Assembly: GCF_006385675.1 (NCBI RefSeq)
Contig: NZ_VFRR01000002.1
Span: 1 to 64,000 of the forward strand
Length of the DNA stretch: 64,000 bases
Reading direction: 5' to 3'
Source: Maribrevibacterium harenarium
Lineage (GTDB): Bacteria > Pseudomonadota > Gammaproteobacteria > Pseudomonadales > Marinomonadaceae
Shown here: piece by piece, positions 1 to 9,144 of the stretch
Layout of the letters: each line of letters starts with the position of its first letter
Position numbering within the stretch: position 1 is the first letter of the stretch
The notes under the pieces: model-generated
Databases searched by the model: none
Told to the model about the DNA's origin: nothing
Seen by the model: only the letters and a program-made list of their open reading frames with translations
Translations under genes and position numbers: made by a program

Positions 1-75
1 CACTTGGGACGAGCTCATCAATGGAGACAAACTCTAGAGTCGATTGGGTTTGGGGGCGTTCTTTAAGCATAAGGC
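1..75. other. Window edge, unassigned
   Basis: I see no supportable gene in these first bases. They lie downstream of the phoU terminator and may belong to the intergenic region or the end of a neighbour outside the window. Confidence 0.3.
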
Positions 76-112
76 TATTATAAAAAGTCCCCGCACGAAG
101 GCGAGGACTTTA
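76..112 (-). terminator. Rho-independent terminator after phoU
   Basis: A stem with arms at 84-94 and 101-111 (GC-rich centre, AAAGTCC/GGACTTT ends) is followed on the minus strand by a short T-rich run. It would end the pst-phoU transcript. A second perfect 7-bp hairpin (GACCTGC / GCAGGTC, loop CGCA) lies at 123-140, just past the phoU stop. Confidence 0.7.
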
Positions 113-167
113 TCAGCAGTCTGACCTGCCGCAGCAGGTCTTTCAAGGAAGTCAGCAAATCGCCTTA

Positions 168-881
168 TTAGGCTTTGCTTCGAATGTTTTCAATTTCATC
201 GGTAGCCACATGGCGTACATCCACACCTTTCACCATATAGATCAGGTGTTGGCAGATATGGCGTGCATGATCACCGATACGCTCTAGGGAACGCAGAATC
301 CAGATCACGTTCAAAACGCGGGAAATTGAACGTGGGTCTTCCATCATGTAAGTCGCTAGTGAACGTAATGCGGTCTTGTATTCAAGATCCACATTACGGT
401 CTGCTTTAGCCACACGAATCGCCTGGTCGATATCGAGACGAGCGTAAGCATCTAGCGCTTCACTTACCATACGGCTGACCATTTGACCGATGCGGTTAAT
501 TTCCACGTAACCCCGTGGCGACTCGCCTTCGCTGATCAGATTTAGCGCATGGTCAGCGATTTTTTTGGACTCATCACCCATACGTTCCAAGTCGGATACC
601 GCTTTGGAGATGGACACGATCATGCGCAAGTCTGTCGCCGCAGGCTGACGTTTCGCCAGAATACGGGTACATTCTTCATCGATCAGACCATCAAGCTGGT
701 TCACGGTACGATCTTTCGCTTTCACCTCTTCTGCTAGCTCGCTGTCGCTTTCTAACAGAGCTTGGATAGAATCCGCTACTTGGTTTTCTACCACACCACC
801 CATGGTGAGGAAGTGCTGACGCAAGGTCTCTAATTCAGCATTAAATTGCTGCGAAATATGATCCGTTGTTAATTCTCGCAT
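168..881 (-). CDS. phoU: Phosphate signalling protein PhoU
   Basis: PhoU couples the Pst transporter to the PhoR/PhoB two-component system, keeping PhoR silent when phosphate is plentiful. The 237-residue protein has the usual length and the two tandem three-helix PhoU domains; the acidic metal-binding pattern ERMGDESKKIA (about 98-108) and its second copy ERIGDHARHI (about 199-208) are both visible. It is the last gene of the pst cluster, 17 bp after pstB, the same place as in E. coli. The start MRELTTDHIS matches the family. The phoBR genes are not in this window. Confidence 0.95.
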   Translation of the reverse strand: MRELTTDHISQQFNAELETLRQHFLTMGGVVENQVADSIQALLESDSELAEEVKAKDRTVNQLDGLIDEECTRILAKRQPAATDLRMIVSISKAVSDLERMGDESKKIADHALNLISEGESPRGYVEINRIGQMVSRMVSEALDAYARLDIDQAIRVAKADRNVDLEYKTALRSLATYMMEDPRSISRVLNVIWILRSLERIGDHARHICQHLIYMVKGVDVRHVATDEIENIRSKA

Positions 882-898
882 ATTGGCAAATCCTCAGG

Positions 899-1729
899 TT
901 AACCGTAACGACCAGTGATGTAGTCTTCTGTTTGTTGTTTAGTTGGGTTAGTGAACAAGGTATTGGTATCACCAAATTCCACCATGTTACCCATGTACAT
1001 AAAGGCAGTATAGTCAGAAACACGGGCTGCCTGTTGCATGTTGTGGGTTACGATAGCGATGGTAAATTCTTCTTTTAGCTCGTGGATTAGCTCTTCGATC
1101 TTCAAAGTTGAAATTGGGTCCAAAGCAGATGCTGGCTCGTCTAGCAATAGCACTTCTGGTTTGACCGCCACGGTACGGGCGATAACCAAACGCTGCTGCT
1201 GACCACCAGACATGCCCAGCGCACTTTCGTGTAGGCGATCTTTTACTTCGTCCCACAGTGCCGCTGAACGTAGCGCCCATTCGACGGTTTCGTCGATCAC
1301 GCGCTTTTTGTTAATGCCCTGAATACGCAGGCCGTAAGCCACGTTTTCGTAGATACTTTTCGGGAATGGGTTTGGCTTCTGGAATACCATGCCCACACGA
1401 CGACGTAGCTCAGCTACGTCAGTGCCCTTTTCGTAGATATTCTGGTCATGTAGCGTGATTTCACCGGTAATACGGCAGCTATCTACCAAGTCATTCATAC
1501 GGTTAAAGCAGCGCAATAAGGTCGATTTACCACAACCAGATGGCCCGATAAAAGCAGTTACCTTTTTCTCTGGAATGACCATGTCGATGCCTTTTAATGC
1601 TTCTTTGTCACCGTAGTAAAGGTGAAGGTCATTCACGGCAAGACAGACTTTTTCGTCTTCAATGCGCAGCGCCTGTTGGCTACGTTGCATTGCTGAGATA
1701 TCAATTGAATGTGTTTTTGCTTCGCTCAT
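899..1729 (-). CDS. pstB: Phosphate ABC transporter ATP-binding protein PstB
   Basis: PstB is the cytoplasmic ATPase that powers high-affinity phosphate import through PstA-PstC. The sequence shows Walker [10 protein letters not shown], the Q-loop [10 protein letters not shown], the signature MSGGQQQR and Walker [14 protein letters not shown], then the switch histidine in IVTHNMQQA. At 276 residues it has a short N-terminal extension (about 25 residues) relative to E. coli PstB. It lies between pstA (21 bp upstream) and phoU, and is probably co-transcribed with both. Confidence 0.96.
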   Translation of the reverse strand: MSEAKTHSIDISAMQRSQQALRIEDEKVCLAVNDLHLYYGDKEALKGIDMVIPEKKVTAFIGPSGCGKSTLLRCFNRMNDLVDSCRITGEITLHDQNIYEKGTDVAELRRRVGMVFQKPNPFPKSIYENVAYGLRIQGINKKRVIDETVEWALRSAALWDEVKDRLHESALGMSGGQQQRLVIARTVAVKPEVLLLDEPASALDPISTLKIEELIHELKEEFTIAIVTHNMQQAARVSDYTAFMYMGNMVEFGDTNTLFTNPTKQQTEDYITGRYG

Positions 1730-1750
1730 AATCGTCTCTTCCCCGCCGTC

Positions 1751-3463
1751 TTACATTTCCAGCGATTTGTATTTTTCACGTAGGTGGTTACGGATGGTCA
1801 CTGCCGCCAAGTTAAGCAAAGCAATAACAATCACCAATAGAAGGGCGGTGGCGTAAACCAATGGACGCGCCGCTTCTACGTTCGGGCTCTGGAAGCCCAC
1901 GTCGTAAATGTGGAAGCCCAAGTGCATGAACTTCTGATCCAAGTGTAGGAATGGGTAGTTGCCATCAAGTGGTAGTGATGGTGCCAACTTCACCACACCC
2001 ACCAACATCAGTGGTGCTACCTCACCTGCAGCACGGGCAACGGCTAGGATGACCCCCGTCATGATAGCTGGGCTGGCCATTGGCAAGACTACACGCCATA
2101 GGGTTTCCGCTTTGGTTGCACCCAGTGCCAAGGAACCCTCACGTACGTTACGTGGGATACGCGCAAGACCTTCCTCTGTTGCCACAATTACTACTGGTAC
2201 CGTCAGCAACGCCAGCGTAATCGACGCCCACATCAAACCACCCGTACCAAAAGTTGGCGATGGTAAAGCTTCTGGGAAGAAGGCTTGGTCAATGCCAGAA
2301 CCAAGGAAGTAAACGAAGAAACCTAGACCAAACACACCGTATACGATGGATGGTACACCGGCTAAGTTGTTTACAGCGATACGGATAATACGTGTAAACC
2401 AACCTTGAGACGCATATTCACGCAAGTAAACCGCTGCAACCACACCAAACGGAGTCACTAGAATGGTCATCAACAAGACCATCATGATGGTACCGAAGAT
2501 CGCTGGGAATACACCGCCCTCGGTATTGGCTTCACGGGGTTCAGCAGTCAGGAACTCAACGACTTTGGAACCGTAGTGACCGAGTTTAGCAAACACACCC
2601 ATGGAGTTAGGACGGTAAGCACGAACAATTTTAGCAACCTGCATTTCATGTACTGAACCATCCATTGCTTCCACCACAAAGGTGTCACGGTTGATTTCTT
2701 TGTACAGTTCAATCAGGCGCTGCTGCAACTGCTTGTACTCTGCGTCGTACTGAGCACGTTCCGCATTCAAGTCAGCCAGATGGGCAGGCGTCAGTTCATT
2801 ACGCAACTCATAACCACGCTGCTTCAAGCGAATACGCTCTAGGGCATAGTTAATAGAACCGATCTCATGCTTTTCGATTTCATAAATATCATCATGAATC
2901 GCTAAGGCACGATCGATACGCTGCTGGAAGGCTTCCCAAGTTGCTAAAGCAGAAGCTGTCGGCTCTTTGTCCGATGTTTCCGCCACGACTTTGCCATCTT
3001 CTTTGACCGCTAGTAGGTAGCCGTATAGGTTACCCCACTCATAACGCTCAGCCGCAAACAGCATTTCTGGACGGCGCAGATCAGTAAGATACTCGTCGAT
3101 CACCCAGCGGAAATCGGAACCGTATACATCTCGGTTACCGGTTTTCATTAGGGTGCGGGACATCATATCGTGATGATCTTCTACCTGAATGCCAGCTTCA
3201 CGTAACTGTGCAGCAGACACCTCTGCGGTTTCAACACGTTCAGCGACAAGGTTGTAAGCCGGAGTACCTGGCATTTCGTAGCGGGCTTCAACGATGTCCG
3301 CTGGCCAGAAGTGCCCCAAACCACGCACGGCAATCAATAGCAATAAACCGATAACCATGATGACACAAATCGCCACCGCACCGGCATTTAACCATACCCA
3401 GGGATCACCAGATTTCATCCACTCTGATACGGTTTGTTTCTTTAATTTCAGCTCTTTACTCAT
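1751..3463 (-). CDS. pstA: Phosphate ABC transporter permease PstA, extended form
   Basis: This is one of the two membrane subunits of the Pst phosphate importer. The C-terminal half (from about residue 315) carries the permease fold with the EAA loop region REGSLALGATKAETLWRVVLP. After the first membrane segment (about 25-47) there is an insertion of about 260 residues, rich in charged and helical sequence, that should lie in the periplasm; classical PstA is about 300 residues, this one 570. Such long PstA proteins occur in Vibrio, Pseudomonas and relatives. The start overlaps the pstC stop by one base (TAATG), implying translational coupling. Confidence 0.92.
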   Translation of the reverse strand: MSKELKLKKQTVSEWMKSGDPWVWLNAGAVAICVIMVIGLLLLIAVRGLGHFWPADIVEARYEMPGTPAYNLVAERVETAEVSAAQLREAGIQVEDHHDMMSRTLMKTGNRDVYGSDFRWVIDEYLTDLRRPEMLFAAERYEWGNLYGYLLAVKEDGKVVAETSDKEPTASALATWEAFQQRIDRALAIHDDIYEIEKHEIGSINYALERIRLKQRGYELRNELTPAHLADLNAERAQYDAEYKQLQQRLIELYKEINRDTFVVEAMDGSVHEMQVAKIVRAYRPNSMGVFAKLGHYGSKVVEFLTAEPREANTEGGVFPAIFGTIMMVLLMTILVTPFGVVAAVYLREYASQGWFTRIIRIAVNNLAGVPSIVYGVFGLGFFVYFLGSGIDQAFFPEALPSPTFGTGGLMWASITLALLTVPVVIVATEEGLARIPRNVREGSLALGATKAETLWRVVLPMASPAIMTGVILAVARAAGEVAPLMLVGVVKLAPSLPLDGNYPFLHLDQKFMHLGFHIYDVGFQSPNVEAARPLVYATALLLVIVIALLNLAAVTIRNHLREKYKSLEM

Positions 3464-5721
3464 TATAACGACCCGTATTTCTTACGTAGATGCTGACGCA
3501 CGGACTCTGCGATGGTGTTTACCACGAAGGTAAAGATAAACAGCACGAACGCAGCCAAGAACAAGATACGGTAGTGGGAACTTCCCACCTCAGACTCTGG
3601 CACTTCCACCGCTAGGTTTGCCGCCAAAGTACGCATCCCTTCAAAGATATTGAAGTCCATAATCGGCGTATTACCGGTAGCCATCAGTACGATCATGGTT
3701 TCACCCACCGCACGTCCCATACCGATCATTACGGCAGAGAAAATACCTGGGCTCGCAGTTGGTAGGACTACACGAACCATGGTTTGCCAGTAAGTGGCAC
3801 CCAGTGCCAATGAACCTTGGGTTAGGGCTTTTGGTACTGAGAAGATCGCATCTTCCGTAATCGAGAAGATGGTCGGAATCACCGCAAAGCCCATGGCAAA
3901 ACCGACCACCAAAGCGTTACGTTGGTCGAAGGTGATACCTAGATCATTGGTAATAAAGCCACGGATATTGCCATCAAAGAAGTTCAGCTCGATCACTGGA
4001 CTCATCGCCACGCAGAACCAACCCAATACTACTACTACTGGGATCAGTAACATGGGCTGCCAACCTTCTGGCACTAACCAACGAATATTTTGCGGCATCC
4101 GCGACCAGATAAAGGCAAACAGTAGAATACCGATAGGCAATACAACCAAGATACTAAAGGCAGCCGCTAGGTTTTCTTCTAGGAATGGGGCAAAGAACAG
4201 ACCCGCCAAGAAACCTAGGATTACGGTTGGCAATGCTTCCATTAGCTCGATAACAGGCTTAACTTTGCGACGCAGACCTGGCGCCATAAAGTACGCGGTA
4301 TAGATAGCACCACAAATCGCCAATGGCACCGCCATCAACATAGCGTAAAACGCTGCCTTGATCGTACCGAAAGCCAATGGCATCAAGCTGTATTTTGGCT
4401 CAAAGTCGTTATTCGCTGCCGATGACTGCCAAGTGTAAGTTGGCTCTTGGTAGCCTTCATACCAAACCTCGCCCCATAGGGAAGTCCAAGATACTTCAGG
4501 GTGCTCGTTGTCGACATCAAAGAAGTGAATGCCTTTGCTGTCTTCTAGCAGTAGGCCATTAGCCCGTGGCGAGAAACCAATCATACGCGCACTACCATCA
4601 CTCACCACTTCATCAATTACTTGACGTGAAGACGTTGAGTTGTAGATCGCAACACTGCCTTTTTCATCCAAGGTCGCAAAGCCTTTACGACGGTGCTCCA
4701 TAGCGACGCCAGTAATGCCGTTTGGCTGTTTTACATCGCGGATGAAGGTCAGAATTTCTTCATTGGTGGCATCATCACGTACGTTAAACCATTGGCTAAC
4801 ACGACCTGAGGTATCCGCTACCATCAACGAAGACTGACCAAGTAGGTAACTGATAGAAACCAATTTGGCATCATCTGCAAGCAGATCAAGCTCAGCTTTT
4901 AACGTGATGTCATCCATATCACGTACATCGAACTCAGAAAGATCGCCCGTACTGGTTACCATGTACAAATAACGCTGGTCTCCAGAAAGCAGGAGCGCCT
5001 GAGTGTCGGCCACAAATGGCAAAGACTGACGTTCTTCGGTCAGTTCGACTTCCTCAGTAATAAAGTTCACATCCTTGGTAAAGCGAATGACATCCGCTTG
5101 CTGATCCCCCATGATCGCCAACGTCATACGATCAGAGCTGTCACGCATGGTGATGTTACGAATCGGGTAATCCGCCACTTGCACCCCTTCTTCACCATAG
5201 GGGAATTCGATGCTTGGAGTAATGAGTCGTTCACCGTTGGGGTAGGTGATTTTGTAGACATGTTTCGCGACTAGGATACGACCATCTTCATAACCAAATG
5301 CGATCTCATGGCTAGTGTCAGACTCTACCGCGAACGCGGTTGGGACACTGCTATGGGGATTAACAACGCGATTCATCACATCGCCATTGGCTAAATCGAA
5401 GAAAATCATGTCGCCGTTTTCGGCCACCCGGAAGCCGACTTCGGCCTGCTCTTCCGAGGTTAAGTACAGGCTCTTACCTGCTTCACCTGCGGGTAAAGCA
5501 AAACTGCGAGCCTTGTCTATCGTCGCCCCTTGAAACAAGGGTGCCACTTCATACAGTAAGTAGAAACAAATCAACAGCACTGCCAAAATGACACTACTGC
5601 CCCCTACCGCGATCCCCATGGTGGCACCGCGATCTTTTAAGCCACGAATACGACGATGACGCTTCAATGCTGGCGTATCAAAGTCCAGTTCAGGCACTCT
5701 TAGATCGGTTTTTGTACTCAT
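3463..5721 (-). CDS. pstC: Phosphate ABC transporter permease PstC, extended form
   Basis: Second permease of the Pst system. Residues 1-34 are cytoplasmic, one membrane helix follows (about 35-58), then about 380 residues of periplasmic beta-rich sequence with repeated short strands that could form a propeller-like domain (inference). The C-terminal 290 residues are the permease proper with the EAA-type loop TQGSLALGATYWQTMVRVVLP. Classical PstC is about 320 residues; this form has 752. A Pho box lies only 16 bp before the ATG and the ribosome binding site is weak, so the exact start is less certain than the gene. Confidence 0.9.
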   Translation of the reverse strand: MSTKTDLRVPELDFDTPALKRHRRIRGLKDRGATMGIAVGGSSVILAVLLICFYLLYEVAPLFQGATIDKARSFALPAGEAGKSLYLTSEEQAEVGFRVAENGDMIFFDLANGDVMNRVVNPHSSVPTAFAVESDTSHEIAFGYEDGRILVAKHVYKITYPNGERLITPSIEFPYGEEGVQVADYPIRNITMRDSSDRMTLAIMGDQQADVIRFTKDVNFITEEVELTEERQSLPFVADTQALLLSGDQRYLYMVTSTGDLSEFDVRDMDDITLKAELDLLADDAKLVSISYLLGQSSLMVADTSGRVSQWFNVRDDATNEEILTFIRDVKQPNGITGVAMEHRRKGFATLDEKGSVAIYNSTSSRQVIDEVVSDGSARMIGFSPRANGLLLEDSKGIHFFDVDNEHPEVSWTSLWGEVWYEGYQEPTYTWQSSAANNDFEPKYSLMPLAFGTIKAAFYAMLMAVPLAICGAIYTAYFMAPGLRRKVKPVIELMEALPTVILGFLAGLFFAPFLEENLAAAFSILVVLPIGILLFAFIWSRMPQNIRWLVPEGWQPMLLIPVVVVLGWFCVAMSPVIELNFFDGNIRGFITNDLGITFDQRNALVVGFAMGFAVIPTIFSITEDAIFSVPKALTQGSLALGATYWQTMVRVVLPTASPGIFSAVMIGMGRAVGETMIVLMATGNTPIMDFNIFEGMRTLAANLAVEVPESEVGSSHYRILFLAAFVLFIFTFVVNTIAESVRQHLRKKYGSL

Positions 5722-5737
5722 CCAATTTTCATCTTTT

Positions 5738-5755
5738 ATGACATTTTTGTGACAG
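5738..5755 (-). promoter_or_regulatory. Pho box (PhoB binding site) upstream of pstC
   Basis: On the minus strand the site reads CTGTCAC AAAA ATGTCAT, two 7-base repeats spaced by four A residues, with 12 of 14 repeat bases matching the PhoB consensus CTGTCAT. It lies between the pstS terminator and the pstC start, so PhoB probably drives pstCAB-phoU separately from pstS. The distance to the ATG is unusually short. Confidence 0.8.
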
Positions 5756-5763
5756 ATTGCAAC

Positions 5764-5799
5764 ATAAGAAAAGCAGGAGAAACCTTCGCCTCTCCTGCT
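5764..5799 (-). terminator. Rho-independent terminator after pstS
   Basis: A 9-bp stem AGCAGGAGA / TCTCCTGCT (5772-5780 with 5791-5799) with a 10-base loop is followed on the minus strand by TTTCTT. It would end or attenuate the pstS message before pstC, allowing the binding protein to be made in excess over the permease. Confidence 0.75.
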
Positions 5800-5844
5800 A
5801 TTGCGCTATTGCTGCACCTTCATCATCCCTGATTGGGACGTTGC

Positions 5845-6813
5845 TTAGTTGATACCTAGGTCAGATAGGTATTTGTTGGCAACTTTAGCTGGTAGTGGCA
5901 CGTAACCGTCTTTCACTACAACTTCTTGACCCATTTTAGAAAGAACCATTTTCACAAACTCACGCTCTAGTGGAGCAAGTGGTTTGTTTGGCGCTTTGTT
6001 TACGTAAACGTAAAGGAAGCGAGATAGTGGGTATTTACCAGTTGCAGCGTTCTCGATAGTGGCATCAACTAGCTCGCCGCCTTCTTTCTTCGCGATTGGT
6101 AGAGCGCGTACAGAAGAAGTTTTGTAACCGATACCAGAGTAACCAATACCGTTAAGAGAAGTAGAAACTGACTGTACAACAGAAGCAGAACCAGGCTGTT
6201 CGTTTACAGAGTTCTTGAAGTCACCTTTGTAAAGCGCGTGCTCTTTGAAGTAACCGTAAGTACCAGATACTGAGTTACGACCAAACAATTGAATGTCACG
6301 GTTCGCCCAGTCACCAGTTAGGCCAGCTGCACCCCATTTAGTGATGTCTTCGCTGTGACCACCCTTACGAGTAGAAGAGAAGATCGCATCCACTTCAGGA
6401 AGAGATAGACCTTTGATTGGGTTATCTTTGTGTACAAATACAGCTAGAGCGTCGATCGCAACTGGGATAGCAGTTGGCTTGTAGCCGTATTTTTTCTCGA
6501 ATGCGGCAACTTCTTTGTCTTTCATTGTACGAGACATAGGACCGAAGTTAGAAGTACCTTCTGTTAGCGCTGGTGGCGCAGTAGAAGAACCAGCTGCTTG
6601 GATCTGGATGTTCACGTTAGGGTAAAGACGTTTGAAATCTTCTGCCCAAAGCGTCATTAGGTTCGCTAGAGTGTCAGAACCAACGCTAGAAATGTTACCA
6701 GATACACCGCTTGCTTTAGCGTATGCTGGAAGTTTTGGATCAACATCTGCCATAGCGTTGAATGAAACGCCCGCTAGGGTGGATACCGCTAGTGTTGCAA
6801 CTAATTTTTTCAT
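5845..6813 (-). CDS. pstS: Periplasmic phosphate-binding protein PstS
   Basis: PstS captures phosphate in the periplasm and delivers it to PstAC. The start was set at the ATG of [20 protein letters not shown], preceded by a good GAGGT ribosome binding site, instead of a frame 54 codons longer; this gives 322 residues with a signal peptide cleaved after about residue 22 (AMA-DVD). Phosphate-binding motifs GSDTL, GSSTA and [11 protein letters not shown] are present. The gene heads the pst cluster and is set off from pstC by a terminator. A degenerate Pho-like sequence lies near 6891-6907 but is too weak to call. Confidence 0.95.
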   Translation of the reverse strand: MKKLVATLAVSTLAGVSFNAMADVDPKLPAYAKASGVSGNISSVGSDTLANLMTLWAEDFKRLYPNVNIQIQAAGSSTAPPALTEGTSNFGPMSRTMKDKEVAAFEKKYGYKPTAIPVAIDALAVFVHKDNPIKGLSLPEVDAIFSSTRKGGHSEDITKWGAAGLTGDWANRDIQLFGRNSVSGTYGYFKEHALYKGDFKNSVNEQPGSASVVQSVSTSLNGIGYSGIGYKTSSVRALPIAKKEGGELVDATIENAATGKYPLSRFLYVYVNKAPNKPLAPLEREFVKMVLSKMGQEVVVKDGYVPLPAKVANKYLSDLGIN

Positions 6814-7014
6814 TACTTCAACCTCAGTGGTTAACGTGAATTTATCTTTGGGCAATTGCCCATAAGCTCGTTCGATGGTGTTCACTGTAATGATCGTTTG
6901 TGACATTAATGTTAAAAAAATAAATCTTTGATTATTTTTTAGCTGTCCCCAGATTAGAGCTATATTGATGCCCAAGATGGCAACCAGTTAACTTGACCTC
7001 CGAGATACCGACTT

Positions 7015-7977
7015 ATGAAAGCGATGCAAATACCACACTACGGCCCAGCCAGTGACCTAACCCTTGTCGATGTACCCATTCCAACTGTTGGCGATGATCA
7101 AGTACTGATTCAAATCGGTGCCGCAGGTGTTAACCCAGTCGATACCTATGTGCGCTCCGGCACCAACAACTACACGGCTACCTTTCCCCATACCCCAGGC
7201 AATGATGGTGCTGGCACTATTGTTAAAGTTGGCGCTAATGTCTCCTCTCTCAGTATCGGGCAGCGGGTCTACTTTAGTCGCAATCTCACCGGCTCCAGTG
7301 CCGAATTTGCGCTTGCGCTACCTGACTTCGTGTTCCCACTCCCCGACAACATTAGCTTTACTGATGGTGCTTGTTTGGGCATTCCTTACACCACAGCACA
7401 CCGGGCCCTGTTTGGCCGTGCCCATGCCCAAACAGGGGACAAGGTGTTGATACATGGCGCCACCGGAGCAGTGGGACTGGCGACCGTGCAATTAGCCCTC
7501 GCAGCGGGGCTGGAAGTGGTCGCTTCTGCTGGCACCCAAGAAGGGGCAGAGTTATTAGAAGGGCAAGGAGTGGCTCAAGTAATCATGCATAACCAAGCAG
7601 ACCATTTAGCGCCTTTCCAGAGCTTGGACACAGGATTCGATGTGATTATCGAAATGCTGGCCAATATCAACTTGGATCAGGATCTCAAAGCGCTGAAAAA
7701 AGGTGGGCGTGTGGCCGTCGTGGGCAATCGCGGTACCATTGAAATCAATCCACGGGAATTAATGGCTAGAGATGCTGCCATTGTCGGAGTGGCACTGGCG
7801 AATACCTCTCCAGCACAGCTGAAAGAGATTGCGCAAGATTTGTATTACCAACTCGCAGCTGGCGCTCTGAACCCAGTTATCCGTAAGACCTATGCCCTTA
7901 CAGAGTTGCCCAATGCCCATGAAGATATTCTTAAACCCGGTGCACTCGGTAACTTGGTCATCGACCTAGAGGTCTAA
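7015..7977 (+). CDS. Zinc-independent NADPH:quinone oxidoreductase family protein
   Basis: A medium-chain dehydrogenase/reductase of the zeta-crystallin (Qor) type, expected to reduce quinones or related enones with NADPH. The N-terminal GroES-like domain contains AAGVNPVDTYVRSG and PHTPGNDGAGTI; the Rossmann motif is HGATGAVGLATVQLA (about 148-162). The zinc ligands of alcohol dehydrogenases are absent. At 320 residues it has the usual family length. It lies 37 bp from the divergent pstS promoter region's far end and 94 bp before the AraC-type gene on the same strand; a functional link to either is not evident. Substrate unknown. Confidence 0.85.
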   Translation: MKAMQIPHYGPASDLTLVDVPIPTVGDDQVLIQIGAAGVNPVDTYVRSGTNNYTATFPHTPGNDGAGTIVKVGANVSSLSIGQRVYFSRNLTGSSAEFALALPDFVFPLPDNISFTDGACLGIPYTTAHRALFGRAHAQTGDKVLIHGATGAVGLATVQLALAAGLEVVASAGTQEGAELLEGQGVAQVIMHNQADHLAPFQSLDTGFDVIIEMLANINLDQDLKALKKGGRVAVVGNRGTIEINPRELMARDAAIVGVALANTSPAQLKEIAQDLYYQLAAGALNPVIRKTYALTELPNAHEDILKPGALGNLVIDLEV

Positions 7978-8071
7978 TGGTGTATCCGCCTACCAAGATG
8001 CGCCCCTACTAAAGTACCGGAAAGGTCGCTATACTTTGTCTAGATATCACGCACCAAAATAGGCAACGGCA

Positions 8072-8845
8072 GTGACCTTTTCCAAATCCGACGTATTCAG
8101 TTTGCCCGATGTAGCAGACACCCATGATCATGACTACCATCAGTTGGTGGTCGTGCTGGATGGCAATACGGATTTTGACTTGGAAAGCAAAGGCGGCCAG
8201 CAGATGCAGTCCGGATCGGGATGCATCGTACCCTCTGCGGAAGGTCATCAGTTTGTGGGGTTAGGGGAAAACCGCATCATGGTGGTCAATTTGCCGGTAC
8301 CGCCCCCAAAAGCCATCACGGATGAAGAGTACGAAATCGTTTCCCGTCTGTTCGATAAAGCCGCCTATTTTCAGTTAAACCCTCGTCTACAGGTGTTAGC
8401 CACCGCCTTGTCCGGGGAGCTACAGCAGTACCCCGATGACCCAATCTTGGCTCGCGCCTGCGGTAACACTTTGTTGAGCGCCATTCGTCATCAAATCAAC
8501 AATAAGGATGTACGGATACGGGGAAATCAACTCGATATTGATAAATTGGACCAGTACATCGAACTGAACTTGTCTCGCAAGGTTCATATCAGCCAATTGG
8601 CGAATTTTTGTTTTTTAAGCGTCAGCCAATTCCATGAGCGCTTTAAAGAACGCACTGGCATGACCCCCCACCAGTACTTGATGCGTAAGCGTATCGAGCG
8701 CGCCCAAAGCCTGTTGCGCGAGGGCCACCCGCCGGTACAGGTAGCGGAGATGTGCGGCTTTTCTAGTCAAAGCGCCATGACCAATGTGTTTTCTCAATTA
8801 CTTGGCATCACACCACTTAAATACCAGAAGCAATTTCGCCCTTAA
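8072..8845 (+). CDS. AraC/XylS-family regulator, possible PruR-like activator of putA
   Basis: A 257-residue transcription factor starting at GTG. The N-terminal half is a cupin-like sensor with HDHDYHQLVVVLDG; the C-terminal 100 residues carry two helix-turn-helix units (HISQLANFCFLSVSQFHERFKE and PVQVAEMCGFSSQSAMTNVF) and the typical tail GITPLKYQKQFR. It lies 300 bp upstream of putA on the same strand. In Pseudomonas aeruginosa the AraC-type protein PruR activates putA, and the PutA here lacks its own DNA-binding domain, so this gene is a plausible proline-responsive activator. That role is inferred from context only. Confidence 0.85.
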   Translation: MTFSKSDVFSLPDVADTHDHDYHQLVVVLDGNTDFDLESKGGQQMQSGSGCIVPSAEGHQFVGLGENRIMVVNLPVPPPKAITDEEYEIVSRLFDKAAYFQLNPRLQVLATALSGELQQYPDDPILARACGNTLLSAIRHQINNKDVRIRGNQLDIDKLDQYIELNLSRKVHISQLANFCFLSVSQFHERFKERTGMTPHQYLMRKRIERAQSLLREGHPPVQVAEMCGFSSQSAMTNVFSQLLGITPLKYQKQFRP

Positions 8846-9144
8846 ACCTACTCATAACTCACTCGTTCTCTACCTACTAAATCAGCGCTTTTCCGTCGTA
8901 TAAGCGCACGTTAGCAGCCTATTCGCGGCTAATCGGATTTTCTTATAAAAAAAACCGATGATTTAGTAAGACAGTTTCTCCTGCCTGTCACTAAAGTGTG
9001 ATGATGCTGGCGAGCTATTTACAAGGTAAAAAACTGCACGTTTTTTACACACCCAATAGTTCGCAAAAACAACACAAACGGTCTAACTGTTTAATAACGG
9101 TCACATAAGCACAGTGCTTTTGTTTGTCGCGGGAGAATCCAATT
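8846..9144 (+). promoter_or_regulatory. putA upstream region with direct repeat and palindrome
   Basis: This 299-bp gene-free stretch should contain the putA promoter. Two copies of AACGGTC (9077-9083 and 9096-9102) lie 19 bp apart in direct orientation, and a 13-base inverted repeat AAGCAC-A-GTGCTT lies at 9107-9119. AraC-type activators usually bind direct repeats about two helical turns apart, so the first pair is a candidate operator. No confident -10/-35 pair was found. Confidence 0.35.

Noticed and set aside
3794-4303. 169-codon open frame on the plus strand
   Set aside because: Antisense to the conserved permease core of pstC.
6891-6907. Pho box upstream of pstS
   Set aside because: Half sites match at only about five of seven bases and the spacing is three rather than four.
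6814-6975. N-terminal extension of PstS
   Set aside because: The longer frame would put 54 residues before a perfect signal peptide and would cover the promoter region.
8885-8908. Hairpin GCGCTT/AAGCGC after the AraC-type gene
   Set aside because: Short stem, 11-base loop and no T-run; not enough for a terminator call.
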